A DNA stretch of 64,000 nt from Spinacia oleracea. Lineage: Eukaryota; Streptophyta; Magnoliopsida; Caryophyllales; Amaranthaceae. Below are positions 1 through 11,969 of the stretch, one piece after another (position 1 is the stretch's first letter; each line of letters starts with the position of its first letter). The DNA is taken from contig NC_079491.1 in NCBI RefSeq assembly GCF_020520425.1, positions 28,883,449-28,947,448 of the forward strand, given 5' to 3'. Both the position numbers and the translations under genes were made by a program. The notes below the pieces were generated by a model. The model saw nothing but the letters and a program-made list of their open reading frames with translations. It did not search any database and was not told the origin of the DNA.

Positions 1-89
1 AGCTATTGCCCTCCCTTTCACCACCCAAGCACATAATTTCTAGAGGAAGACATGAGATCCCAAACTTCTTTTCCTCTGGGTTCGACAAG

Positions 90-373
90 TCATATATATG
101 AGGCAGACACAAACAAGTCCTCACTAGTCTCCATAGGAAGGTAGTGATATTGGCTACTGGTGTTGATGAACGAGAAAGACTGGGATGACTCCAATAAAGA
201 AGAGTCTGAGCTCTGAATCATTATGGCTTTCCCTTTACTAGCACTGGAGATGAGATTGGCATAGGTGGAAGGGAGTGGGTTAGATTTTGGGGAAGATTTT
301 GGAGCGAGTGGGTCATTAGATTCAAAGTCAGGAAAGGAAAGCCTATCACCCTCATCAAGAGAAATCCACAGTC
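90..373 (-). CDS. Possible last exon of an unrecognised protein (partial)
   Basis: On the minus strand a frame of about 94 codons is open from an AG acceptor-like site (375-374) to a TGA at 92-90. The peptide is Ser/Pro-rich, begins around LWISLDEGDRLSFPDFE and ends FVSASYI. It has no ATG at its left edge, so it would be a terminal exon with upstream exons not identified in the next kilobase. The composition (long low-complexity Ser tracts with scattered acidic and aromatic residues) resembles the disordered tail of a regulatory protein, but I do not recognise the family. The polypyrimidine tract before the acceptor is weak. It could equally be a chance open frame or a gene relic. Confidence 0.3.
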
Positions 374-1431
374 CTGACTCAATATAATAGTTTAACCTTT
401 TAAAAGTTGAAGACAGTTGTTCGACATCTTACTACTGATAACAATATACTTTACCCTATTATCTTTATCAATCTCTTTCTCCTCACCCCACCTTGTAGGC
501 GCGTCAACACCACCGTGAGCAACCAACGTGCTTAGGCTTCTATGTCAATCTACGTAACTGTTTTCATTCACCACTACCGCCCAAGTACTCCGGGAATGCT
601 AACTTAGATGCGGTGGCCTCCTCCGAGTCAAGGGATATCATAACACTCCTCTTAAGTTGTATTTGTGCTAGAATAAGGGAAGCAATTGATTAAATTAACG
701 ATCAATGTATTTGGTCAAACATTGACTTTTGGAAAAGTTTGACTGATTTGTCCCCTTTTCAATACCTCCATTCACGTAAGAGTAAGGCCAGGATGACCCA
801 TTTTATGCATGGTAACCCAAATCTAGGGGTCATTAATTGGTTGACCCTTTCCATTTATGGGCTTAACTTTGATTGGGGAACAAAAATTTATATGGGCTCG
901 TGAGCTGAATGGTGCATGGGACTATGGGAGATTGGGAGTTACTGTTCATAAAAAACAAATATCCAACTTTTAAAAAGTTAAAGATGAGTGTCTTTTGAGC
1001 TTAATTCCTCTATTTGAAAATTTTATTACAATTAGTAAATATTAATATCATGTCTTTTGAATTTTATCTATTTTAATTTTAAAAATGGAATATTGATATG
1101 AGGTCATGTGCCACTCAGGTTTCAATTTTTATACTCCATATACATATTAGGAATCTAGCTTAATTAGGACTTATTGTTATGAGGTAATGGTAGTGGAAGA
1201 AGCACTTAAAAATGAGCTCAACATATATATATTTGTTTTGTTGCTTAGAAAATTGTTTGTCAACTAATTAACACATGTAGCCAAAAATTGCTAAGTAACC
1301 GACTAGCCAGTAGCCACCCCCTCCACCTTTCAAATAGAAGTTAGTATGTGGAAAGAATGGTCCAAAAAAAGTCTCACATCTTAATTAGCGAATATATACT
1401 GTAGTTGATAATGGCAAATAGTGATACGATG
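374..1431. other. Intergenic, AT-rich
   Basis: No gene, RNA or element boundary can be supported here. A 25-codon minus frame ending at about 576 (peptide containing LAFPEYLGGSGE) is too short to call. Confidence 0.5.
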
Positions 1432-1436
1432 TCATG

Positions 1437-1750
1437 TATTGAGGATAAGGCAGTTATCTTATATGATAGAATATCGAATATAGTAGAGTTATGTTATAAC
1501 TAGGCTATATGATATAAGATAGAAGTCTATTGAGGATAAGACAGTTATCCTATATGATAGAATATCGAATATAGTAGAGTTATGTTATAACTAGGCTATA
1601 TGATATAAGATAGAAGTCTATATGAATTAGGAAACCTATGAAGAGTAGGAGATCTAGTTTGTATTATAAATAGAGGCGTATGCCCACGTATAACAGAACA
1701 CAATATAAAACACAATATTATATTTTCCCTATCAATAATATATTTTAACA
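1437..1750 (+). repeat. 5' LTR of the TRIM-like element, with internal 91-bp duplication
   Basis: This LTR is 314 bp, the 3' LTR only 223 bp. The difference is exactly one extra tandem copy of the first 91 bp after TAT (1440-1530 repeated from 1531). A TATA box (TATAAATAG) is at 1665-1673. The duplication is absent from the 3' copy, so it arose after insertion. Confidence 0.9.
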
Positions 1751-1767
1751 TGGTATCAAGAGCAAGG
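1751..1767 (+). other. Primer-binding site, initiator tRNA-Met type
   Basis: TGGTATCAAGAGCAAGG directly follows the 5' LTR and matches the usual Copia PBS complementary to the 3' end of initiator tRNA-Met. Confidence 0.85.
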
Positions 1768-2189
1768 TGAGATCTTGGGATTAATTACAAAAGTTTCACC
1801 CTGCCGGTGGGTTGAAAAATTAGACCCACCGGTGGGATTTATAAGTGCTTATACAAAAGTAAGGTTTTTGTAAGAGTTATTCAATTATTTCCGCTGTGCA
1901 ATATATACTAATATCATGTTTGATTTTTGTTTTCCGTTGTGAAACAAAAATAAAGTTTCTCTTTTGTTTCTCTTTGGGATGTGTGATATTTTATTCGATC
2001 GGTCTTAATATATGGTTGATGATCGAATACGAGGTATGTTGGATGTTCAGTAAGTGGTAATAGGTTGTCTTTATTTATCGGTTCTCCATATGTCGTAAGA
2101 TATGGACGGTTTTTCATGTGTCGTAAGACATGGACGGTTCTCCTTCTGCCGTGAGAGAGGTTTTTCATATTGATATTTTTTTTCTTGTA

Positions 2190-2575
2190 CGAAACGACAG
2201 GACTCCTTGACACGACAAGACAGGCATATAACATTTTTTCTCTTGTACGAAACGACCGGACTCCTTGAAACGACAGTAACGACAGGACTCCTTGACACGA
2301 CAAGGCAGGCATATAACAATTTTTCTATTGTACGAAACGACCGGACTCCTTGAAACGACAGTAACCACAGGACTCCTTGACACGACAAGGCAGGCATATA
2401 ACAATTTTTCTCTTGTACGAAACGACCGGACTCCTTGAAACGACAGTAACGACAGGGCTCCTTGATACGACAAGACAACCATATGACATTTTTTTCCTTG
2501 TACGAAACGACAGGACTCCTTGAAACGACAGTAACGACAGGACTCCTTGACACGACAGGACAAGCATATGGCATA
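2190..2575. repeat. 85-bp tandem array inside the TRIM-like element
   Basis: About 4.5 units with exact 85-bp periodicity: the landmark AGGCATATA-like motif recurs at 2222, 2307, 2392, 2477 and 2562. Each unit holds two or three copies of a sub-repeat GACAGGACTCCTTGA. Because 85 is not a multiple of three and the unit lacks stops on the minus strand, overlapping minus-strand frames stay open in all phases; they are a by-product, not genes. Confidence 0.9.
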
Positions 2576-2633
2576 TTTTTTTTATTTCTCCAATCGCAAC
2601 GTTCGTGAAACTGCCGTTCCGATTGCGGGAGGG

Positions 2634-2856
2634 TATTGAGGATAAGGCAGTTATCCTATATGATAGAATATCGAATATAGTAGAGTTATGTTATAACTAG
2701 GCTATATGATATAAGATAGAAGTCTATATGAATTAGGAAACCTATGAAGAGTATGAGATCTAGTTTGTATTATAAATAGAGGCGTATGCCCACGTATAAC
2801 AGAACACAATACAAAACACAATATTATATTTTCCCTATCAATAATATATTTTAACA
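2634..2856 (+). repeat. 3' LTR of the TRIM-like element
   Basis: 223 bp, nearly identical to the 5' LTR apart from the missing 91-bp duplicate, ending AACA and followed by the TSD TCATG. Confidence 0.9.
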
Positions 2857-2861
2857 TCATG

Positions 2862-5215
2862 TAATCGTACGCAGTCCTAAATTTCTTGAAATGGGATTTT
2901 AAATTAATGGCAAATGGATAAAACCAATTTAATAACACTTTTATAATTTAGGATGTGTTTAAGCTAGGAGGGTTTTATGGACGGGATGAACAACTAAGTC
3001 CGATCCACCCAATCTATTTAAGTAGCGGGTTTGGACAATAATTTAGAAATAAAGTAAAATGTGGTAATACATATTTTCATAGTAAAAATATTTTGATGAC
3101 ACATGCCGTACATAATGCCTATATATATAATTTAAAATCCAATACATAGGATTGAGATAACTAAATGTTGTCACACCTTATTACCTTTATTATTACCTAT
3201 TTAATTTCTTTTGCTGAATAGATAGGTGATATCTATTGATATGGCCATGCACGGTTAAAGCGTAGGGGACGAGAATAGAGAATCTGGTTGTAGATTTGGT
3301 GACATAAAATGGTGTATCCATGTGGCAGGTTTGTGTTGAGAGTCGAGAGAGGGGACCTAGGCCATTAAAATTATTAGTCGTAGAAAACAAAATCTATATA
3401 TACCCACTTCGTATGCCAACCATTGGGTAGAATTCATGGCCCTTGGACGCTTTCTGTTAATTCTCGGCCACTTTCCATCTTGTAATCGATCGAGTAGAGT
3501 ACAAAACTGAGTTGCAGAGTGGTGTCAAAATCATTTCCCCGTGGTAAGACATTAGCTTTATACATTATAAGTCTCAATAGTTTAAATCCGATCATAATAG
3601 AAGGTGTATAAGATGTTCGACGTGCAATATATGATCGTAATTTTGCTAAAAATAAATTTTATTTGATTCGATTTATTTTGTATTTGATATATTCATATAT
3701 CTTTTTTAGATGTCGTATGACTTTTTATCAATGAATTAATTTTAGTTCCCAAAAAGAAAAAAAATCCGGCCATAATAAATTTTTCAAGTACTAGTGAATA
3801 AACAAGTTTTACGTAACATGTATACATTATTAGAAACGTTTTTTTTTTTTTATTGTATTAGTGAAATATAAGGGTAGGAAATTATTTAAGAAGCAATGGA
3901 GAGTGAATTAATGAATGGGGGGGTGACGGAGGGTGGAAGGAATGTGATTAGATGGGTTAATGAGTATGTTTTATTTGCATTCTGACTCCTCATGCACTTA
4001 TAGTAGTATTATTTAGTGCCCTGTACGTTCATGGCCTAACTAAATTAAATTCGTTTAACTAAAATATGTACTACTAGTCTACTACTCCTTCACTTCCACC
4101 AGGCACCAGCCCAGCCCATGAGCCCAGTCTGCTAAGTGCTACCTTTGTGAATCTTGTTTCTGACTAATGACTCATCAGCTCATCTCATCTCATCTCATCT
4201 CATCTCATCTAGTGCTTTCCTCTCTACCTTTTCCTTTTTCCTCTTCCTTTTTCTTTGGTGGAGGAGCTCTTCTAATAAATTATTCTTACTTGTCTATTTA
4301 TTCCTTCCTCAAACTGGAAAACGCAAACCGCAAAACCCGCAAAACCTCACTGCTTTTTATTTCTTCTTCATTCATTAAGATAGATTTTTTGCTGATTCCC
4401 AGGCTCCCAGCCATGTCTTGATCTCACTCCATGGTCGATATATTGTCCATTGAAATTAAGCTAAGCAAGTAAGCAATTATCATTAAACGCTACACAGCCG
4501 TACAGTCACACACTCGATCTAATCCTGGTATGTACAAGCTAGTATAAAAGTATAATATATAGTACTTCGTATGCATTATTATCATTATATTATATTCATT
4601 TTAAAATATATAGAGTTGACATTCATTACAAGTGAGCTTAATTAATTAATTAATTAATTATAGCTAATTCATTAGTGCTTACTTTACGACATTCTTCTGT
4701 TTTTTAGTCATTTAATAATCCGACTTTATTTTGTGAAATTACTATTACAAATTCAAGCCTCGTCACCCCTCACCATTGGCCCTAGCTGTATAAAGCCGTA
4801 CACTCATACTCATAAGAGATGCACCATGTTTTCATTTTGTTCGCCATCTAGCTAGTACACCAGTCGTACGCCACTCGTGCCACAGCAACTGGTAATTAAA
4901 CCGTTAATTAACAAGGCCATAACGGTAGTCTCCGAACACAGATGTCATTCACACGCGTTTCCCTAAAACTCTAGTCATATGTACAAGATTCAAAACCTAC
5001 ACATTGTTAGGCTCTATTCTCTTCGTTTGGACCGGTCTGATTTTTCTAGTACGTTTTTAGTATAGCTAGGCTGTTAAATCGGGTATGCTTTGTTCTAAAT
5101 TTTTTGGTATGTTCTGGTATATCTATAATAACAAGTGTTATTATAAGATACGAATTGAAGTACGTACGTATGATAATATGTGGTATTTTCTTCATTGTTG
5201 TGCAGTAGTGCAGCA
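2862..5215. other. Intergenic region upstream of the phosphatase gene
   Basis: AT-rich sequence without a supportable gene. It contains short simple repeats: six CATCT units at 4181-4210, a T-run near 3838-3851, and an ATTA tract near 4640-4665. The promoter and 5' UTR of the next gene must lie at its right end, but no TATA box can be assigned with confidence. Confidence 0.5.
4181..4210. repeat. (CATCT)6 microsatellite
   Basis: Six perfect copies of CATCT. Confidence 0.95.
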
Positions 5216-6759
5216 ATGGGAAGGTGGAAGAGGGAGGTTTTGGTGATAATAATATTGTATTTATTGATCTCAACGATGGGAGTGACAGAGGGGAAAAAGG
5301 GAAGGAGGAATATAAATAGAAAGCGGCATTCAGCAGTTTCAAGAGCGTTAGAAATAATAAACGGGACAAGTAATAGTGATGCCTACTGCCTTAGTTGGAG
5401 GATGGCAGTGGAAGCTAACAACATGAGAGGATGGCGAACAATCCCTATTCAGTGTTGGCGTCATGTCCAAGGTTACATGGTAGGAGGTCAATATTCTCGC
5501 GATATTAGCTTGATTATTGACCAAATTTATGCATATCTAGATACTGTCTCCCCCTTCGCTGATTCCTTGGATGCTTGGATCTTTGATGTTGATGACACTT
5601 GCCTCTCTAACCTCTTTTATTATCAAGCCAGACGCTTCGGGTAACTCCTTAACTAATCAACCTTTACTTAATTACATTGCAATTCATTTTAACAAATTAA
5701 GTATTGACTCCGTACCAATGTACCATGCATACCTTTTATTATGTTATAAAGGTGACTTTATTTTTTCAATTCATCATGTCACTAAAAGAGTATATATGTG
5801 TATTCCATTTTACTAATAAAACAATCAAGATAGTAATATTAGTTGGTATTGAATTTAAAACTAAAACAAATCCAATAATTAATTAATAGAAAAATGAGGA
5901 ACAATAACTTATTACTTACCTAGCCAGAATTGCAAAAAGAGCTTGAAAATTATTTCATGGAGATAAGGGATGAGTGAAAATCATTCAATGGAAGAACGAA
6001 ACTAAGGATATACAATAGTTACATAGGTTCAAATTAGAAAATTAAGGGGCATGAAATTTATTGGAGGTGAATGGACTAAAGGGGTTGAATTTTTTTTTAT
6101 TTTTTTTTATTGTAGAAGAATGGAACATTAAATTGAAACAAAATAAAATGGGAAGATATTTTTAAGTGAGGACACGTGTTACTCCATATTTCTTGCAAAT
6201 TTTACTGTTATTAAATACGTAGTAGTAGTATATGTTTATATGAATATTTATGTTATGTGATTTAATTTGTAGGTGTGATCCATATAACCCAATGGAGTTC
6301 AAAATATGGGCATCTAAAGGAGAGAGTCTAGCCATTCCGGCAGTGTTGGAAATATTTTACAGATTGATTGAAGTCGGATTTAAGGTGATGTTATTAACGG
6401 GAAGGGACGAAGAGACCCTTGGCGAAGCTACTGTTGAAAATCTGGTTAACCAAGGTTTTGTTGGCTATGAACGCCTCATTATGAGGTTAGTCACCTTCAT
6501 ATAGCACTTTGTTTAAATTAATTTGGTTGGATAATGGTGTTTTAATTATGATTTTACTAATTAATTTTGTGTTGAAATTAGGTCGCCGGAGTATAGAGGA
6601 CTAAGTGCAATGATGTACAAGTCGGAGATACGTAGACAATTAATGGAGCAAGGGTATAGGGTTTGGGGAAATGTTGGAGATCAATGGAGTGATCTTCAAG
6701 GCAATTATACCGGTGACCGTACATTTAAACTTCCCAATCCCATGTACTTCGTTCCTTGA
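5216..6759 (+). CDS. Class IIIB (VSP-type) acid phosphatase, HAD superfamily
   Basis: Three exons, 5216-5640, 6273-6485 and 6582-6759, join in phase with GT-AG introns to give 271 residues, the usual size for this family. Residues 6-20 form a hydrophobic signal-peptide or anchor-like segment. HAD motif I is DVDDT at 124-128 with both aspartates present. Motif II is LLTGRDE with T184. A conserved Lys is at about 226 and the acidic motif is GDQWSDL at 245-251. The protein ends MYFVP, as family members do. The family hydrolyses phosphomonoesters in the vacuole or apoplast. Some soybean storage versions have lost the nucleophilic Asp; this one keeps it, so it is probably catalytically active. The start at 5216 was chosen because an in-frame ATG 36 bp upstream would put non-family residues before the hydrophobic segment. 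Natural substrate is unknown. Confidence 0.88.
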
Positions 6760-7705
6760 TCCATTCTACACACCCATATTTGGTGCTTGTTTCATACGTC
6801 ATGTATGTAAATGTGTTTGTTAATCATGAAATGAAATTGCGATGAATTTTACAAAGAAATCGTATCAAAAGTACTTTCTCCGTTTCAAAATAATTGCACC
6901 ATTTTTACTTTCACATTTGCCAACGCATAAAATAACTTTGATCATCCATATTTACCGTTATGTATTAGTATAATTATATAAAGTTGATATATTCAAAATA
7001 TACATTGAGACAAGCAAAGATAATATATAATTGTATTTATTTCCAAAAACATTTACTTCGTACTACCTCTATTTCAAAATAATATTTACATTTTCTGTTT
7101 TATTCCGTTTTAAAATATTCTTTACACTACACTTTGTTATATTTTTGGACAAGGAACTTTACTACCTTGTCCCTCACTTTCTCTTACTTTATTCTTTTTT
7201 TTTTCTTACATCCATCTATCTTTTTATACATCTATCTTATTTTACCATATTTTATTATATTAACTCACTCTTTTAGTAGTTGTTTATTATGTGTACATTC
7301 GATGAAGCTTTACGAGTCCCATGTTATAGAGGACGCAAGAACGATTATAGAGAGTAACGAGAACGTACAAACGGAATGAATGGGCCATTCCGTTTGCCAA
7401 TGAAGTTTAAAAGGGAATGATGGGCTATTGTTGGAAAACCACGAGAAGCCCAACAAAAAATGGGCGACATACGTAATGTACGTTATGAATGGTTTTTTTA
7501 ACCGGCAAATCTCTGAAAAATTCAAAGGTTGATTTGAAGAATCGGCCGGCAATTGGGGAGCAGATGTGATCCTTGACAAACACAACCAACCAATCCGTTT
7601 CCAATTTGTTTTTGTGAATCATAATTATCATCATTGCAATTCGTAATTCGTAATTCGTAATTTGGAAATTGTAATTGAATTTCGGAAAGTGAAGAAGAAG
7701 CTAGG
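6760..7705. other. Intergenic, with MITE-like fragments
   Basis: Contains 3' flanking sequence of the phosphatase gene and two stretches near 6870-6905 and 7060-7100 that resemble MITE ends (CTCCGTTTCAAAATAAT and similar), but no matched inverted pair could be found. The last about 100 bp should hold the 5' UTR of the V-ATPase gene. Confidence 0.45.
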
Positions 7706-9378
7706 ATGGACGATGGAGACGTATTGAAGCAGATACATCAAATGGTGGAGTTCATCCGCCAGGAAGCCATCGAACGATCCAACGAATTCTCTGTCTCTGC
7801 CGATGAGGTTTTTTCTTCTTCTTCTTCTTTATATCTATCTGCATTGTTTGTTCTTTCATCAATTCAATCACACAGAGTGAATTTTAACAAATAAGTTTGC
7901 AACATCTAATTAATTGTACGTAAGTATTACCCCTCCAAATCCCTAAATAAATGTGGTGTTTGTTTTAGAAGATCCTCAGTTTGTATCAAAATTTTGATTA
8001 CACATCAACATGTTTTTGAAGTATTAAAATGTAATCCCATTGCCCCGTTGCAATTCTATGAAAACTTTGACCATGATTTCTCATGTAATATATTAGGGAC
8101 GAGGGAGTTTCAAATAGTATGTACTCTTACCACGTGCTACATGAACTTTGGTGTAGTATAGCTGTATAGATGACGGTCAAAGTTTATTTAGGAATGAAAG
8201 GCTAGGAGTATTGATGTGAGTAATGGTGATGTATAATTGGATATTGGTTAATATTAGGAATTCAACATTGAGAAACTACAATTAGTAGAAGCTGAAAAGA
8301 AGAAGATTAGACAAGAATATGAGCGCAAGTACAAACAGGTGGAAGTCCGCAAAAAGATGTAAGCACCTACGAGTACTCAGCTACCTAACAGCTACACCAG
8401 ACCATTCTTTTATTAACATAAAAATACAAGTTATTAGTGTTTGATTGATTGATTGATTGATTGGGGAATGCAGTGAGTATTCAATGCAGCTGAATGCTTC
8501 AAGGATAAAGTTCTTACAAGCTCAAGATGAGATTGTGAAAGACATGAAAGAAGCTGCTTCCAAGGAGCTTCTTCGTGTTTCTGACGATCAGACTGCTTAT
8601 TCCTACAAGAAGCTTCTCCAAGCTTTTTCTGAAGCCTCCAACTACAAGAAGCTTCTCCATGCCTTGATTCTTCAGGTCCCCTCTTACTTACTTGTTTTCT
8701 TTTCTAATTAGCCGGCCTGATAATTATACAACATGATCTTCATTCAGTTTAGATGTTAGCCAACTATCTTTGTCTCTCCATTTCAGAGTTTGCTACGTTT
8801 GAAGGAGCCTTCTGTGTTGTTACGCTGCAGGGAGGTGGACAAGAAAGCAGTTGAGTCTGTACTCGAGGATTGTAAACGAGAATATGCTGAGAAAACTCAA
8901 GTACGCGCACCCACAATTACCATTGATAAGGTCTATCTCCCTCCACCTCCCTCTGCCTCAGACCACCATGCTCCCTCATGGTAACTCACCTCCTTCCACT
9001 TCTCCTGTTATTTTAGATACATTATTAAAGATAAAGGGGTTTTTATTACTGGCAAATGCTGCTGTTTGGGTTACTTGCTTAGAGCGATGCCTATGCTTAT
9101 ATATGATCCTAAGTCTCTGTTTGATTTTCTTGTGTTTGGAAGCTCGGGAGGAGTAGTTATGGCTTCTCGGGATGGAAAGATAGTTTTTGAAAATACTCTG
9201 GATGCACGCCTAGATGTGGCATTTCGGAAGAAATTACCTGAGGTCTTTACTCATGACATTTTTCTTTCAACTCCTATTTTAGATTTTGCAACAACACTGT
9301 AGCTCTGAAACCACTCGCTTATTTTTTGCTTAATTTTCATTGTAGATACGCAAGCACATTTTTGGGCAGAGTCCATAG
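7706..9378 (+). CDS. VHA-E: V-type proton ATPase subunit E
   Basis: Six exons (7706-7807, 8258-8358, 8474-8675, 8787-8980, 9143-9242, 9346-9378) join in phase with GT-AG introns to encode 243 residues. Subunit E forms, with subunit G, the peripheral stalks that hold the V1 catalytic head to the membrane sector of the vacuolar and endomembrane proton pump. Recognisable family blocks are the N-terminal MDDGDVLKQIHQMV, the helical segment ending YSMQLNASRIKFLQAQDEIV, LLRLKEPSVLLRCR, SGGVVMASRDGKIV, and ENTLDARLDVAFR, with the usual short tail IRKHIFGQSP. An unusual feature is a run in exon 3 in which TACAAGAAGCTTCTCCA occurs twice 39 bp apart. It gives two YKKLL copies where the family has one, and makes this protein about 13 residues longer than the typical 230. 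It converges on the NPH3 gene. Confidence 0.93.
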
Positions 9379-10083
9379 TGTGGTGCAGCTAATGAAGATT
9401 CAAACAAGGACATACCAAGTATATAGAGTCGTTACTTAATGCTTTACTTATGAATTGCATTGTCATTGGCTTTACTTGTTATCAGGAATAAAAGTAATGT
9501 ATTTATCAAGCCTAGAATAAATGCAAGTTTTTTAATCTTGCTAAGCATGGAGTGCTAATTTAGTTCTTCCCCTTTTCCAAATCAGAAGGAGTGAAATGAA
9601 CAACTTATTCTTGTAATTTAAAATTTTAAAGTGTAATAATTTGAAGAATAATACTTTCTTCTCAATTACTCCGTATATAAAGTTTGAACTTCAAAGAAAT
9701 TGACTGAATTTGTTTACTTGTCAGAACTATCCACTTCATTACTTAAGTCAAGATTCTTAAACAGATATAGGAGACAAGATATTGAAGCATTCTACATACA
9801 ATGTGATACTTAGTATTTTTAACACTCTGATTTGTTGAACATTTGTGCCTCAAATCTTGACTTCAGAAGCAGGAAACTATGCTTAAATATTGGTTTTGCT
9901 TCAAGAACACTTTTTAAACTGGTACTTAAGCATGCTTTCCTCTCTGTAAACCGTGACGATTACAAATTTATGTTCATGTGTTTGCTTAGCATTTGGATAC
10001 AGAAAGAAGGTAAAGGGCTCAAGTATTTATCTTCTGATCATTGTATTTCACGTGAAGGCAGCTTCTGAAGACATATGATTACA
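9379..10083. other. Intergenic between convergent genes
   Basis: 3' flanks of the V-ATPase gene and of the minus-strand NPH3 gene. No other feature seen. Confidence 0.5.
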
Positions 10084-11930
10084 TTAAGAAACCGAATGCC
10101 TTCGACTACGGCCAGTTTTTCCTTTTCTCCCTGATTTTTGGCGCTTGTTTCCCATTGGGGTGCTAAATATCCCAATCTTTCCTATTCCTTTTGAAAGTGA
10201 AGTTAAAAAAGTGTTACCATTTCCTGATTTGTCCAACATCTCTTGTTTCATGCAAGTCTGTTCCTTCTCCAGATCATTGAGCCTCATTCTCAACCTTGAA
10301 ATCTCAAGCTTGAGTTCTCGATTCTCCCTCCTCAAGGATGCATATGTATCTCTGGGTGACATTGCAGCACTTGCGATGCCACTGCTAATTTTCTGGGAAA
10401 ACTGTGCATCTCCTGAACTTCCCGACATGGTATTCTTCAATCGTAGCTGCTCAAAATAAAGAACTTTCACTGTCATTTGAACAGGAAGCCGATCATTCTG
10501 TGCAGCGTGGTTGCAAGCTTCTTGTGAGAGCTTTTGGCAGTCGATGTACTTGCACAGCTTCTTGCATTCTTCTTCAGATATCATAGGGTGAGCCTGCACA
10601 AGCGAATTAGTTTCTGACGAGCAAAAAGTTTGAGGCTTCATTATACATGAGTTTTTGAAAGTTGAAGTGAAGTACCTTGAGGTAAATGTCAAGTGCTCTA
10701 TAAAGCCCATCATCAATGACTCGGGCATAATCCGGCAAAGCCTCAATAATAGCAGTGAACTTTTGTAGTGACAGGTAAGGATCAGGAGCAATTTCTGCTA
10801 GATATGCATCAATAAGGCGTCCAACCTTCAATAGAGAAGTATGGGTAGGAGAGCTATAACCTTGAGATTCATACCCACATTGATCTTGATTAGTTTCTTC
10901 ATCTTCCATCCGCTGAAGGAAGTTCACCAGAATTCTGCAGACTGTATCAACGTCAAACAAGGAATCTCCTTTGTGAACAGATGGGATAAGCAGATCATCA
11001 AGAGAAACCAGTTCTAACCGGCAACCAACCCTCTTCTCAAGCTCAATCCTGCAGGAGATTTTGGCATCCCCTATGATTGCCATCCTTAATAAACCAAACA
11101 GAAAACTCAGGGGAATTGGTGAAGACTTTGATTTCTCAATGGGAAGAAGATCAACAAGAGCCTCAACAATCACCTTCTGGTCACGCTCTTGCGTACCACA
11201 ATGTGGTCTTAACCTTGCTGGATTCCATATCTGAAGTTTTCCAATTCCCTTTAACCATTCTTGAGCATAATGCATCAAAGACGCAATGATGCTACAAATA
11301 TCAACTCCTGCTTTTGTCATAGCTGAGATAACTTGCTGATAGAAATCAATCCTGAGGACAGAGAGATCTTCAACCCACCAATCAATATAGTCTGCAGCTT
11401 CTTTTAATTCCGCAGAGTCATCCTCATCCTCATCCTCGTCCTCATGGCACCTTACATGGGAGAAACTGGAAGCAAGTTGCTCTCTGCGCGCGTTGACAGA
11501 AATGGCATTCACACATCTGGTTGAGATTCCCACCTCTTCCACAATAGAGAGAGGTAGGGACTCGCAAGCAGAAAGAACTTCCAGAGCTTTCTCAATACTT
11601 TGAACAACCACCTGAGCAAGATAAGCTTCAGTTCTTAGAATGAGGTTATCTAGCTGGTAGTCCTCTGTCATCTCCAAGTAGTCAGCAGCACAGCGTAGGT
11701 AGGCGACGTTGCCAGCTGTGATCTCAAAATTCATACCATAGCAGAACTTGGCAGCAAACTCGAATGCTTGAGAACCACCTGGTAAATTGTAGAGCTCCAA
11801 CTTGGAGACCTTTGGATCCTTGGTATCTGCAATCATTTTTCGTATTCTCCCACTTCGAGTAACCAGGGGAAACTTGAATATAAATCCACAAACCAAACAT
11901 ACATTCTTCAGTCTTGTTCTTGTCAGATAT

Positions 11931-11969
<39 letters not shown>

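Larger units (their letters stand above)
1437..2856 (+). mobile_element. Non-autonomous Copia-like (TRIM-type) LTR element
   Basis: A complete 1.42-kb LTR element. Identical 5-bp target duplications TCATG lie at 1432-1436 and 2857-2861. LTRs run from TATTGAGG to TTTTAACA at 1437-1750 and 2634-2856. A Copia-type primer-binding site follows the first LTR, and a purine tract (GCGGGAGGG) precedes the second. The internal 883 bp contains no gag or pol, only a tandem array of 85-bp units, so mobility must depend on enzymes from another element. Both LTRs begin TA rather than TG, so the master copy probably already had that change. It lies about 2.4 kb upstream of the phosphatase gene. Confidence 0.9.

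Noticed and set aside
1914-2574. Four overlapping minus-strand frames with repeating CRVKESC, VVSRSPVV and SCQGVLS peptides
   Set aside because: They are the three phases of the same 85-bp tandem repeat, which has no stops on that strand. No gene-like start or homology; lies inside an LTR element.
6868-7110. A second Stowaway-like MITE
   Set aside because: Two end-like sequences are seen but they do not form a matching inverted pair with TA flanks.
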